Source: Linanthus parryae (lineage: Eukaryota > Streptophyta > Magnoliopsida > Ericales > Polemoniaceae). Taken from it: DNA of 64,000 nt. Made by a program: the position numbers and the translations under genes. Shown here in pieces: positions 46,760 through 57,154 of the stretch. Position 1 is the stretch's first letter. Each line of letters starts with the position of its first letter. Below the pieces are notes generated by a model. The model was not told the origin of the DNA. It did no database searches and was given only the letters and a program-made list of their open reading frames with translations. The DNA is taken from positions 17,425,775 to 17,489,774 of the forward strand of contig JALGPY010000009.1 of the NCBI GenBank assembly GCA_023055425.1. Direction: 5' to 3'.

Positions 46760-49670
46760 TGCAACAGCCCGCGAATTCCCAAGCCTTCCGTTCCAGACCG
46801 GAAAGCCCGGGAGGGCGCTGCTAAAAGTAACGGTGTGAATCAAAAGCATAAAATTCCAAAAGTATTTATTTATTACACAACATTAAACGTCGTGAAAGTC
46901 TCTAATTATTACATAAGTAGTTCCAAAAGCTATACATCATCCTGGCTTGCTAACTAAACACTACACGTGAGTCCCGTACCCAGCTTCGCCATAGCCTTCT
47001 GCATCTAAGCTTGCGGTGGGAAGGAAACATGAACCGCAGTTTCTAAAGTCAGTACGAAATACTGAGTAAGTAACACCCAAACACGTAAAACAGATGATGA
47101 AGCTTAAATTCATTGTTTGCAATAATAAAACAGGAGGAAAAAAAGTTGTAAAGAAAGAATCCAATAAGTAGAGTAGGAACACTAAAAAAAATTCTTCTTA
47201 TCTTAATATCTCTTCCAAACGGGGATTACATTCCTCAATCTCTTCTTCTTTCCTTTCAAAAATCAAACCAGAACTGTATTATCAGCTTTGTTGACACGGG
47301 GAAGGAACTACTAATCTATCACTAGCAACCATGACCTTAACTGCCAGCAGCCCCCCAAGACTTCTTGCGGCCACAGAGGTGAGTACATGGAGCGATAATA
47401 ACCACGGGCGGAGTCAAGCTCGACGATACTAAAATAATAACCACGGGCCGAGACAAGCTCGACAATAATAATAACCACGGGCCGAGACAAGCTCGACAAT
47501 AATAATAAAATAACCATGGGCCGCGTGACAGAAGTCAACACGACAATAATAAAGCTTCTCCCGCACAACTCTTTCCACTTTACGTTATAACGCATTATTA
47601 ACTTTTCGCGTGACAATATCAAATTTAATCAACATATTTGAAAATGCAAGAAAATCAAAACCAGGTAAACAAATAGCAAAATCATTTTGAGACCAGCATA
47701 AAAAAAAATCATATGACAACACGAAAAGAGCTAGGCGCGCAAGGCTTGACATGTTCACTTACCTTAATATTCAACAAATAGCACGTAAAGTCCCGTTAGA
47801 AGAACACGTAGCCTTCGTCTATGAACTCGTCACCTACACATAGTATTCTCTCGTTCGGTCGCAAATTATGCAAGTATGCAAATAAGAATTGCGATAAGCG
47901 TAACAAGTCCTATTAGGAATTACTTAAGTTTCCCAAACAACACTTACTAATTTTCCTAACATTATACAAAAGCCTAACTTCAAATTAACTTTTATATTCA
48001 ATTCAAATTTTATTCTTAAATATCCATGAATATTTTTAAATAGCCTAGTTATAAAATGACCACTTGTTGGAGAATTTGTAAAATATCTTGGAAATAAAAC
48101 ACTTTCTATTAAATAGGAAAATGCTAATTTAAATTCTAAAATTTTCTAATTAGATAGCCAACCCACTTTAAACAATTATTTATTTTAAAGAAATAACTAC
48201 GAAATATCCTTAACTCGTAAATTTTCAAGAAGGCAAGTTTTATTCAACTAGCAATATTTTTGCCCATATTTATTAAATGTTAAGTTGTACTTTAATTTCA
48301 ATTAAAAAGATGGTTAGTGATTGTAGGAAACAATTTATATTAGAAAAGTTCATATTTTTATCTTTATTTTACTATTTCAGATTTGTTAATTAATAAGAAA
48401 GCCCCCGAAGAGTTCATAAAACACAACCAACACCCCACTCCACACTATAACCACTTTGTATAAAAGACACTTTAACCCCCTAAACATGAACCACCAAATT
48501 CGATCGATCCAAACTGAAATCAAGCAAGCAAGACATGATTTTGTCTACATAAGTCAACTCACGGCAAAGAGTAGTGCATATCGGAACCAAGAATCGCTCG
48601 AAACGGTCGAGTTATGAGTCGGGTCGAAGAGCACTGCGTCGTCGCCGGAGATGAACTTTGAGGTCGGATTTAAGGGCTTCCTCCGCCACTTCTGAGCCTT
48701 CTAATGACTTATTCGGGGTCCAAGGAGCCCACTGGAAGAGGTTTGAAGTCGTGGGTGGCACTGGTTGTGTCTAACCGAGTTTCCGCCGGAATTGTCGCCG
48801 GATTTAATGGTGGACGGCGGCGATGAACTTCGGTGCTCTGTCACTGGTGTTATTTCTCTGCTTTTGCCTCTGTTTTGTAACAGAGAGGAGGGTGTGACCG
48901 AGCAGAGAAGTGTAGAGGGGCAGAGCGTTGGGTTTTCTCTCGGGTTTTCCCGTCGGAGCTACGGCGGTGGTGGTGGCCGCTGCACCAGTCTGGTGCTTCT
49001 TCTTATGGTTTATATGGTGAACAGAGAATGAGAGAGAAGGCAGAACAAAGGGTGTGAGTGATGAAGGTGGTGGTTGATGCTCTGCCGAGAGAGAAGCTCG
49101 GTGGTGGTGGTGGTGGTGATGATGTTGACGACGGTGGTTGTGGTGATGGAGGGTGGCTGGTATTACCCCCTGTTTTTATTTCTGCTGGGTTCTCAAAACA
49201 GAGGGGGTGGGAGAGAAAGAGAGAGAGAGCTGGTGGTCCTGGTGGCTGGCTACTGTGGGGCTGCTGGGTGAGGAGGTGGGTTTTTATAGAGAGGGTGTGG
49301 CGGTGATGGGGGAGGCGGTGCCTTTGCCGTGAAGGCAAAGGAATTGGAGGCGGTGATGGTTGAGAAATTTCCCAAATGAAAATGCTTGTAGGAGAAAATG
49401 AAATGAAGAGGAGTTGTACTATGTGGTTGGGCACACCAATTACTTGAGTGATTGGGTGTGACAAGCCTATCAACTCTCGCGGTGGTCGGACACGCGCTAA
49501 AATTTTTACGAAACGTTTTCGTATTAACTCTACAATACTATGCTAATATTCTTCTAAAATTTTATGCAAACAAAACTCAATAACATACCCAAATATTATT
49601 TTGAAAATAAAATTATAAACAGGCTTCTATAATTACTGTTTTACCCTTGTTAATTAAACGGGGTATTACA
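46760..49670 (-). repeat. TR-GAG element 5' LTR
   Basis: 2.9 kb. TATA-like motif near 49272-49290. It lacks about 80 bp of GGT-rich sequence and one tandem unit relative to 41725-44745. Confidence 0.92.
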
Positions 49671-49683
49671 CTCTGATACTAAT
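49671..49683 (-). other. Copia-2 primer-binding site remnant
   Basis: On minus ATTAGTATCAGAG: the expected TGGTATCAGAG with one G-to-A change. The site was cut by the nested element; a 5-bp copy of it remains at 41720-41724. Confidence 0.8.
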
Positions 49684-51193
49684 TGAAAGTGTGTAATGTA
49701 GACTAAATACAGGACCTAAATACTCTAGAAGGGGGGGGGGGTTGAATAGAGTATTGATACTTTTTGCAAAACTCAGATTCTAACAAATTAGCTTTGTGAG
49801 AAACTCAAATCTCAAGGCCTTTAGATTTTAGAAAACTGTCTGAAACTTCAAAGGCAAAATAGAAAGCTATAAGGCCTTGAACTATTACCAGTTCTAAGCA
49901 GCTTATAAACCCTAGTTTTATTTGAGTTGTGTGCAGCAGAATATAACAAAACTGTAAAGTAAAGAACACAAATGAATTTACAGAGTTTTGTCCCAATGGA
50001 CCTAATCTCTGCCTGAGGGATCTAATCCCACTAGGATGGGCAAACACTTCTTATTACTCACACAGAAACAGACCTAGATCTTCAAGGCTAAGTGATTTCC
50101 CTTATACCTATACAGCTTGTGGTTCCAAACCTATCTAGTTCCAGCTACTAACTTTTGAGCTAACAAGAACCTCTTGTTGTTCACTTGAACAACCAACCAC
50201 TAGGTTTAGTGAGGTTTAATATATTTAAAAGATACACAGATTACAAAACAAGTGAAGAACACATTAGAAGAAATAAGCTAGTGAAGCCTGGATGTGTTCT
50301 TCTGGAAACTAGAGTGACTTGATCTTCTGAAATCTGTAATTGAAGCTTGAATCCCCGTGTGTTTGAATGAATGATCTCCCACGATTTTTTCACACTATTC
50401 CGAGTATTCTGCAAGCCTCTATCTTTCAAAATTCATACCAGTCTCTTTATCCACCAGCTTGCAACTGAATGAGAGATTTTAGGATCTCAGTTCCTACAAA
50501 TCCTCCTTCTGTTTTCAACTGAAATTCAAACAGTTCTAGGTGGATATCCGTTGCAGTTTTTTGAGATTGCTCTTGCACGTTTAACAAACCTGCAACAACA
50601 TTAAAACACAGCAACAACAAAATCTAGAGAGATAACAGTACTATGACTGTTTGGTTTTCCAATTTTTGATAAAAAACAGGTTAAAAGATTAGAGCAGTAA
50701 TCTGATTAACTTCTGACACATATAAATCATGATAAACAAGGTTAATACTCTTAGAAGTTAATAAATAATCACAACAATAGGAATCACAACCTGCAAAAAG
50801 AATCAACTTAGTTCTGTAAAACCTGTCAGCAGCTCAAGGCATATCTCAAGGCCTTGAAGCTCTGAAACTGCTTCACAAATTTTCAAAGTTAAATCCAGAA
50901 AACTTTGATTCTCCCTGTTCTGATAATCTGCAATTGTGTTAGATATGTGGATAATGTAAAACATGAGTATATGCTGCAAATCCCTGATCTGTATAATCAG
51001 ATATCCAATCTGCAACACAAAATTGTTAGAGCATTCAGCAAAATAAGAACAACTCTCAAGGCTTTGAAGCACTGTCAGTTATCTCAAGGCCTTGGAGTAT
51101 CTGAAATGCTTTGCTGCTTATGTCTCTGTCTTTGTCTTTCATCACTCAAAACAATTACCATCCAAAACACATTCAAGGGTCTTTGAGTCAACA
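49684..51193 (-). repeat. Copia-2 5' LTR
   Basis: Paired with 32499-34004, few differences. G-run at about 49731-49741. Perfect palindrome at 50846-50857 and near-copies at 49811, 49866 and 51078. Confidence 0.92.
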
Positions 51194-51479
51194 CTCTGAA
51201 TTCTTCTTCTTGCTTTACTCTCAATCTAAATCCCCCACCAAGCTTTGATCCCCTCTGAAATGCGCACAAAACCCTTTTCTTCTTGTTGAATTTGGTGAAG
51301 TTTTGAGTTGGGAGAGAGAAAGAGCTAGAGAGGTTTGGTTATGGAGGATGAAGGAGAAGATGTGAAGAATGAGAGATATAGGGACAGGACCAACTGGTTC
51401 ATCACATATTTCGTGCAGAAAGTCCTTTTTTCCCTCTCTTTAATACACCCTCTTCCTTATTTCAATCGGGCAGAACTGT

Positions 51480-51930
51480 CAAACCATCATTTTTCTTCGT
51501 ACAAAGACTTTTCTCTTCGTACGAAGAATCTTCGTGCGAAGAGAATTTGTCTTCGTACGAAGGTCTTCCTAGACAAGTACTGCAAGCTGTTCTGGGAGAC
51601 AATATTCAGAGGCCAAAAATTTTTCTAAGTTAAATGTCTTCGTACGAAGACAATTCTCTTCGTACGAAGAGAAGTCCGGACCTGCCAAAAACATCCTTTT
51701 TGGTATTTTTTCGTGTATCCAATCGTGCCTTTGCTTTCCGAAGGATCTCCTCGTCCTCGAGACTCTCTTTTTACCCTAAAAAACTCCCAAAGTCCGGGGA
51801 ATATTTCATTCGTCAATTTTACGCAATACAAGACACGTCTTGCATTTGCGGATGCTTTTGGCCTTCGTTTACTCTCTTGAGCATCCTTTTTGGCGTAACT
51901 TTCTCATCCGGACTCCGATATGCGCGATCC
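51480..51930 (-). repeat. internal copy of the Athila LTR palindrome module
   Basis: Aligns with 59080-59525 of the Athila-B LTR: several CTTCGTACGAAG units, then AAGTACTGCAAGCT, then TGGCTAAGT-like, two more units, then GTGCCTTTGCTT and CCTCGAGACTC, to GGACTCCGAT. Here it lies inside the element, upstream of the extra ORF, not in an LTR. Confidence 0.75.
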
Positions 51931-52091
51931 ACCTGTCTACAGAAAGCTCTCAACCATCCCCACACATTGGAACTCTTCAATTCTTTTTTCAGTCTCGTCT
52001 TCAAAATATCACCTCGTAATCCGTGCCAATGTGCTAACTTTCTCCGTTCCTCAATACAACCCTCGCGTATATCAAGACGGGGAGTCCGGGA

Positions 52092-52445
52092 ACATGATCT
52101 TCCCCAGGTGCTTGTGTTGAGTGAGTGTAGGAATGGCGTCAATCTTAAATACCTTCATTCCGGATGCCGATACGCGTTCTAGGATGCTATTCTTCAATTT
52201 TTACTCTGTTCTACACACGCACATAATGACGGGGGATCCGGAATAGGCCTTTCACCTCGAAATCCTGCACATGATCTTCCCCAGGTGCTTGTGTTGAGTG
52301 AGTGTAGGAATGGCGTAAATCTTAAATACCTTCATTCTGGATCCCGATACGCGTTCTAGGCTTCTATTCTTCATTTTTTACTGTGTTCTGCACACACGCA
52401 TCAAGACGGGGGATCCGGAATAGGCCTTTTACCTCGAAATCCTGC
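52092..52445. repeat. 177-bp tandem duplication
   Basis: Two adjacent copies start at 52092 and 52269 with ACATGATCTTCCCCAGGTGC. They differ at a handful of positions. A GGGGGATCCGGAATAGGCC block is in each. Confidence 0.9.
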
Positions 52446-52639
52446 ACATACTCATTGGAAATATCAAATTCACTCTCCCGCACCTCTCAAATAAAGCAAA
52501 TAGAATAAACACAAACAAACAGTATTAAAACCTAAACTACAGAAATAAATAGGTTGGGTTGCCTCCTAACAAGCGCTAGTAATTTAAGTTCGACGGCCCG
52601 GCCCAGTTACCTCAGAGATAATCAAATAGCAGGAGTCGC

Positions 52640-53530
52640 ATGGAGCCATTCAATGACTCCAATGAAATTCCCATCCACATACGACTTTGCTCTCTGGCCA
52701 TTTACCTTTAACATGTTTCCATTTGCATCTTCCACCTTTTGAGAGCCCCCATGGATAGACTGCAGTAATCGTGTAGGGACCACTCCATCTAGACTTCAAA
52801 TTTCCTTGAAACAGATTTAGTTTGGCGTTGAAGATCAGCACCCTCTGTCCTACCTTGAAGTCTCTCGGTATGATGTGCCTGTCGTGCCACTGCTTTGTCC
52901 TTTCCCTTTAATTTTTTTGCACTCTCATATGCCATCAATCGAAATTCCTCAAGTTCAAGTAGTGTTTGTTTTCGTTGCTCACCTGAGAGCTTAGCATCCA
53001 AGTTGATCTTCTTCAAGGCCCAGAACGTCTTGTGCTCAAGTTCCACCGGAAGGTGACACGACTTCCCAAAACTAGCTGGTAGGGAGACATGCCTAAAGGG
53101 GTCTTGTATGCAGTCCTATATGCCCATAAACTGTCATCTAAATGCAGTTGCATCCCGGATTGACTGTCTTCTCTAGAATCCCCTTTATCTCTCGGTTGGA
53201 GACTTCAGCTTGCCCATTCGACTGCGGATGATAGGCTAGTGATATCTTATGTGTCTTTACCCCATATTTGCTCAAGAAATTGGAAAAGACCTTGTTCACG
53301 AAATGCGATCCCTTATCACTGATAATGGCCCTGGGAGTCCCAAACCGCGTGAATACGTTCTTGCGCACGAATCTCTCTACAGTAGCTCCATCATTCTTGG
53401 GACAAGACATTGCCGCTACTCACTTGGTCACATAATCCACAGCTAACAAAATATAAAGATTTCCCAGTGAAGAGGGGAATGGCCCCATGAAATCAATGCC
53501 CCACACGTCAAACGACTCCACCTCCAACAC
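52640..53530 (-). pseudogene. Athila-A integrase core and C-terminus
   Basis: Frame 53138-53410 has TRFGTPRAIISDKGSHF, YHPQSNGQAEVSNREIK, the second Asp and Glu region of the gypsy integrase core. 52789-53046 follows with VELEHKTFWALKKIN and LDEFRL-like residues, then a frameshift. 52650-52841 has FNAKLNLFQGNLKSRWSGP, the typical Athila end. Integrase inserts the DNA copy. At least three frame breaks. Confidence 0.85.
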
Positions 53531-53893
53531 GAAATTCTAAGGCATCTCATTTCGGTTGGAAATATTGCCGGTTCTCTGACACCGGTCACACTGCTGTACA
53601 AATAAATGAGCATCCTTATGTAAAGAAGGCCAATAAAAACCACTTTGAAGTACCTTAGCCACAATGCGTGGTTTTCCAAAATGTCCTCCATAATTCAGTT
53701 CATGGCAATGTCTGAGAATATCCAACGTATCCGGTTCAACTACACATCTTCTCAACACATTATCAGCTCCTAACTTGAACAGATAGGGATCATCCCAAAT
53801 ATAACGTCGTGCATCTGCGAAGAACTTCTTTCCTGATGGAAGGTCATGTCTTTGGGACAATGTTGAGTGCCTTGAAATTTGCCAATTCAGCAA
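53531..53893 (-). pseudogene. Athila-A integrase zinc-binding (H2C2) domain
   Basis: One open frame: RRCV...CHELNYGGHFGKPRI then GFYWPSLHKDA and CDRCQR, the HHCC finger of gypsy integrases. Confidence 0.85.
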
Positions 53894-54454
53894 ACCAAGG
53901 CACAGCTGCCACCACTACCATAAGTTGTTCATCTGGAAAATCTTCTCTAATTGGTACATCTTCCTGTTTTTCATTCTCCAGCCGTGACAAATGGTCTGCA
54001 AAAACATTCTCTACCCCCTTCTTGTCTTTGATTACCAAGTCAAACTCTTGCATCAATAGAACCCACCGGATCAATCTTGACTTTGCGTCCTTCTTGGTGA
54101 GAAGGTACTTGAGGGCTGCATGGTCTGTGAAAATCGTCACCTGAGAACCCACAAGATATGGACGAAACTTGTCCAACGCGAAGATGATAGCCAACATCTC
54201 TTTCTCAGTGTGGCATAATTAACCTGTGCATTATTAAGAGTACGACTGGCATAGTAAATGACATTAGCTACCTTGTCTTTCCGCTGTCCCGATACTGCTC
54301 CCACCGCATAGTCGCTGGCATCACACATAAGCTCAAACGGCAAAGTCCAGTCTGGTGTGGCTATGATGGGCGAGCTGCTCAACTTTTCCTTGAGCACATC
54401 AAAAGCTGCCCTGCATTTTGCATCAAAATCAAAAACTGCATCTTTTTCAAGCAA
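53844..54454 (-). pseudogene. Athila-A RNase H
   Basis: Two frames: ELMCDASDYAVGAV (54137-54454), then [36 protein letters not shown] and ADHLSRL (53844-54197). This is gypsy RNase H. One frameshift near 54200. It degrades the RNA template during reverse transcription. Confidence 0.85.
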
Positions 54455-54957
54455 ACCTGATAATGGCTTTGTAATCTATGAAAAATCCTTGATGAACTGT
54501 TGGTAAAACCCTGCATGTCCCAAGAAACTCCGTACCCGTTTGACAGATGTAGGGCACGGAAGCTTCTCAATCACCTTAATTTTTTCCCGGTCCACCTCTA
54601 AACCTTTCTTGAAATCTTGTGACCCAACACTATTCCCCCGTTCACCATGAAATGACACTTCTCCCAGTTGAGCACTAGGTTGGTGTCAATACATCTGTCA
54701 AGAACCCGAGCTAGCTGCTGTAGACAGTCTTCGAACCCATCACCATAGAGCGATAAATCATCCATGAAGACCTCAAAATTCTGCTCCATCATGTCAGACA
54801 AGATAGACATCATACACCTCTGAAACGTGGCAGGTGCGTTGCATAACCCAAATGGCATGCGTCTAAAGGCAAAGGTCCCAAAGGGACAGGTGAATGTCGT
54901 CTTCTCCTTGTTAGCTGGCTCAATTGCTATCTGATTATACCCGGAGTATCCATCCAA
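54455..54957 (-). pseudogene. Athila-A reverse transcriptase, core
   Basis: MDGYSGYNQIAIEP, FAFRRMPFGLCNAPATFQRC, then catalytic VFMDDLSLYG (FMDD in place of YxDD, as usual in Athila), then NWEKCHFMV and GHKIS. A frameshift near 54600 precedes the thumb region with RSFLGHAGFYQQFIKDFS. The catalytic residues are present. Confidence 0.88.
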
Positions 54958-56120
54958 AAAGCAATAATGAGAATGACGCGCCAGCCTACGAACGGGAGGG
55001 GAAAATGATCCTTCAACGTGGCATCATTGAGTTTGCGGTAATCCATGAAAACTCTCCACCCAGTAACAGTACGAGTGGAAATCTGATCACCTATTTCCCC
55101 TTCCACCACAGTAATACCTCCCTTATTAGGGACACACTGCACCGGGCTAGTCCATGTGCTGTCGGAAATCGGGTAGATGATGCCTGCTTCCAACCATTTA
55201 AGAACCTCTTTCTTCACCACCTCCTGCATGTGAGGGTTGAGTCGGCGCTGATATTGAACTACCGGCTTCTTATCTTCCATGAGCCGGATCTTGTGCTGGC
55301 TAACTGTGGGAATGATCCCCTTGATATCCTCTATGGTCCATCCCATAGCTGCTTTCCTTTCCTGCAATACCTCGAGAAGCTGCCCCTCTTGTTCCCTGTC
55401 CAAACATGCAAACACAATCACAGGCAAAGTCTCATTAGATCCCAAGTATAAATATTTGAAATGAACAAGTAAAGGCTTTAATTCTAAAATAGGAGCAGTA
55501 ATAAGAGAAGGAGTAAGAATCTTCCTGCTTCCCTCATTAAAGAGGGGTAGGGGCTGACGCCAGTGAGCTTCCATAGCTTGTTCCTTTTCTCTTGAGTCAA
55601 GTAGAGAAAGCTCCTCATATAGCCGCTCCAATAAGATATCTTCCTCCTCATCTGGTGTGTATGCCTCCACACCAAAACACTGCTCACTCACCGCATACGC
55701 GATAAATTTCATAGCTTCAAAGACATTGAATGCCACATTTTCATCGTTAATACGCATCGTCAACTCTCCATTGGAAACATCAATGATAGTCTTCCCCGTG
55801 GCAAGGAATGGCCGTCCCAATATGAGTGGAACATCATCATCAGCCTCCATGTCTAGGATCACAAAATCTGCGGGGAAGATGAGTCCTTCGACTCTCACAA
55901 GCACATCCTCCAACACGCCCCTTGGGCGTTTGTTAGTACGGTCGGCCATCTGCAAACACATACGAGTAGGTTTTGAATCCCCTATACCAAGTTGCTCAAA
56001 TACTGATGTGGGTATCAAATTTATGCTTGCGCCAAGATCACACAATGCTCTACCATGGCACGCATCTCCCAATGTCACAGGAATGATGAAACCGCCCGTA
56101 TCTTTGATCTTCTTGGGCAA
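54927..56120 (-). pseudogene. Athila-A protease and N-terminal reverse transcriptase
   Basis: A 397-codon open frame. Protease: ALCDLGASINLIP with catalytic Asp, then FPADFVILDMEAD and VPLILGRPFLATG. A linker follows with acidic EEEDILLERLYEEL. RT starts at HKIRLMEDKKPVVQYQRRLN and VVKKEVLKWLEAGIIYPI, with VPNKGGITVV and DYRKLND. A frameshift near 54960 separates it from the RT core. Protease matures the polyprotein. Confidence 0.88.
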
Positions 56121-57154
56121 CGCCTTTGCACCACAGCGCTACACTCTTCATTCAGGGTTACATTTTCAAAGTCATCCATGCGCCTCCTATTGGAGAGGAG
56201 GTCCTTGAGAAATTTGGCATACTTGGGAATTTGTGAAATGGCCTTCGCGAAAGGGATATTAATATGCAACTTCTTGAAAATATCCACAAATTTCTTGAAG
56301 TGATTAGCGTCCTCTTGACTCTTCAACCTTCGCGGGTATGGAACACGCATGCTGTACTCCTTTGTCTTTTGCTTCTCCTCCGACTTCCTACTCGTGTCCT
56401 TTGATTAGGGAATCGCGGTAGGCATGATAATCTCTTCACTCAAAGCCTTTTCAGTGGCTTTGGTTGCTTCAGCTCGCGCGTGGGTAGGATATGGAGGATC
56501 CTCAGTGGTGATTCCACTGCGAGTAGTGATAGCCTTCAACTGCTCAGGTGGAGTGATTGTGTTCGAAGGCAACATACCAGGTGGAAGTAGAGTATTTTAA
56601 TTGGCTATCTGGCCAATCTGTGTCTCATGGATCTTCATTGTAGCTTCCATGGATATGATCTTTCTCTCAATTTTTTCATGGCTCGCTAACAGTTTCCTCA
56701 ACAACGCGTTTGTATCTTGTTCTTCTGATTGTGGAGCCTGCTGTTGTGGAACCTGTCTTTGCGCTTGGTATGGAACATTTGGCCTTTGACCTGGTGCGTA
56801 TAATCCACTTCTTGGATTGGCATAGCTGAAATTGGAGTGGTTGCGGTTATTTGGATGATATGTGCTAGAGCATTGCTACTGTCGTGGTTGACCCATTTAG
56901 TTCACGTCTTCAATACCATCTCCATTTCCCGGATTTGCATATGCTACCATCTCTTCCATTGACTTCACCTGTGCCGATGGATTCATATTACTGAAAGCCG
57001 AAGTCATCACTGCGATCTGGTGTTCGAATTTTTGTTCCACCATGGACTCAATTTTACTATCCAATGCTCCATCAGATTTTGTGTTTCTACGAGTCTCAGA
57101 CCTTGTGGACTCACGTTTTGCCACATTATCCAGCAGATCCTAGCAGCTCTGTAA
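56075..57154 (-). pseudogene. Athila-A Gag C-terminal region and linker to protease
   Basis: Gln/Pro-rich region with SHEKIERKIISMEATMKIHE, then ETQIGQIAN-like, PPGMLPSNT and ITTRSGITT, then IPFAKAISQIPKYAKFLKDLL before the protease. The same blocks are in Athila-B (63044-63751). Several stops. Confidence 0.75.

Larger units (their letters stand above)
41725..49670 (-). mobile_element. gag-only gypsy retrotransposon (TR-GAG type), 7.9 kb
   Basis: LTRs 41725-44745 and 46760-49670 flank a 2.0-kb internal region. The TSD is perfect CTCTG at 41720-41724 and 49671-49675. Ends on minus are TGTAATACCCC...GGGCTGTTGCA. It has a good iMet primer site and polypurine tract but encodes only Gag, with no protease, RT or integrase. 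LTRs longer than the whole internal region and a gag-only content fit non-autonomous TR-GAG elements. It lies inside the primer-binding site of Copia-2. The ends and Gag resemble Del/Tekay chromoviruses; the lineage is tentative. Confidence 0.93.
32499..51193 (-). mobile_element. Copia-2: SIRE/Maximus-type Ty1/copia element, split by a gag-only gypsy element
   Basis: LTRs 32499-34004 and 49684-51193 (about 1.5 kb each, very similar). The TSD is perfect CTCTG at 32494-32498 and 51194-51198. Without the nested element it is about 10.7 kb, normal for SIRE/Maximus. Order on minus: Gag, protease, integrase, RT, RNase H, extra ORF. Most frames are long but each has one or a few stops or frameshifts. 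Its primer-binding site was destroyed by the nested element. Confidence 0.95.
51199..52548 (-). other. Athila-A noncoding region between integrase and extra ORF
   Basis: It continues from 32498 once Copia-2 is removed. It contains an LTR-like palindrome module (51480-51930) and a 177-bp tandem duplication (52092-52445), listed separately. No protein is recognised. Confidence 0.6.

Noticed and set aside
51490..51680. CRISPR-like array of regularly spaced CTTCGTACGAAG units
   Set aside because: Units are short and palindromic, spacers are very short and repeated, the context is a plant LTR element, and no cas genes are present.
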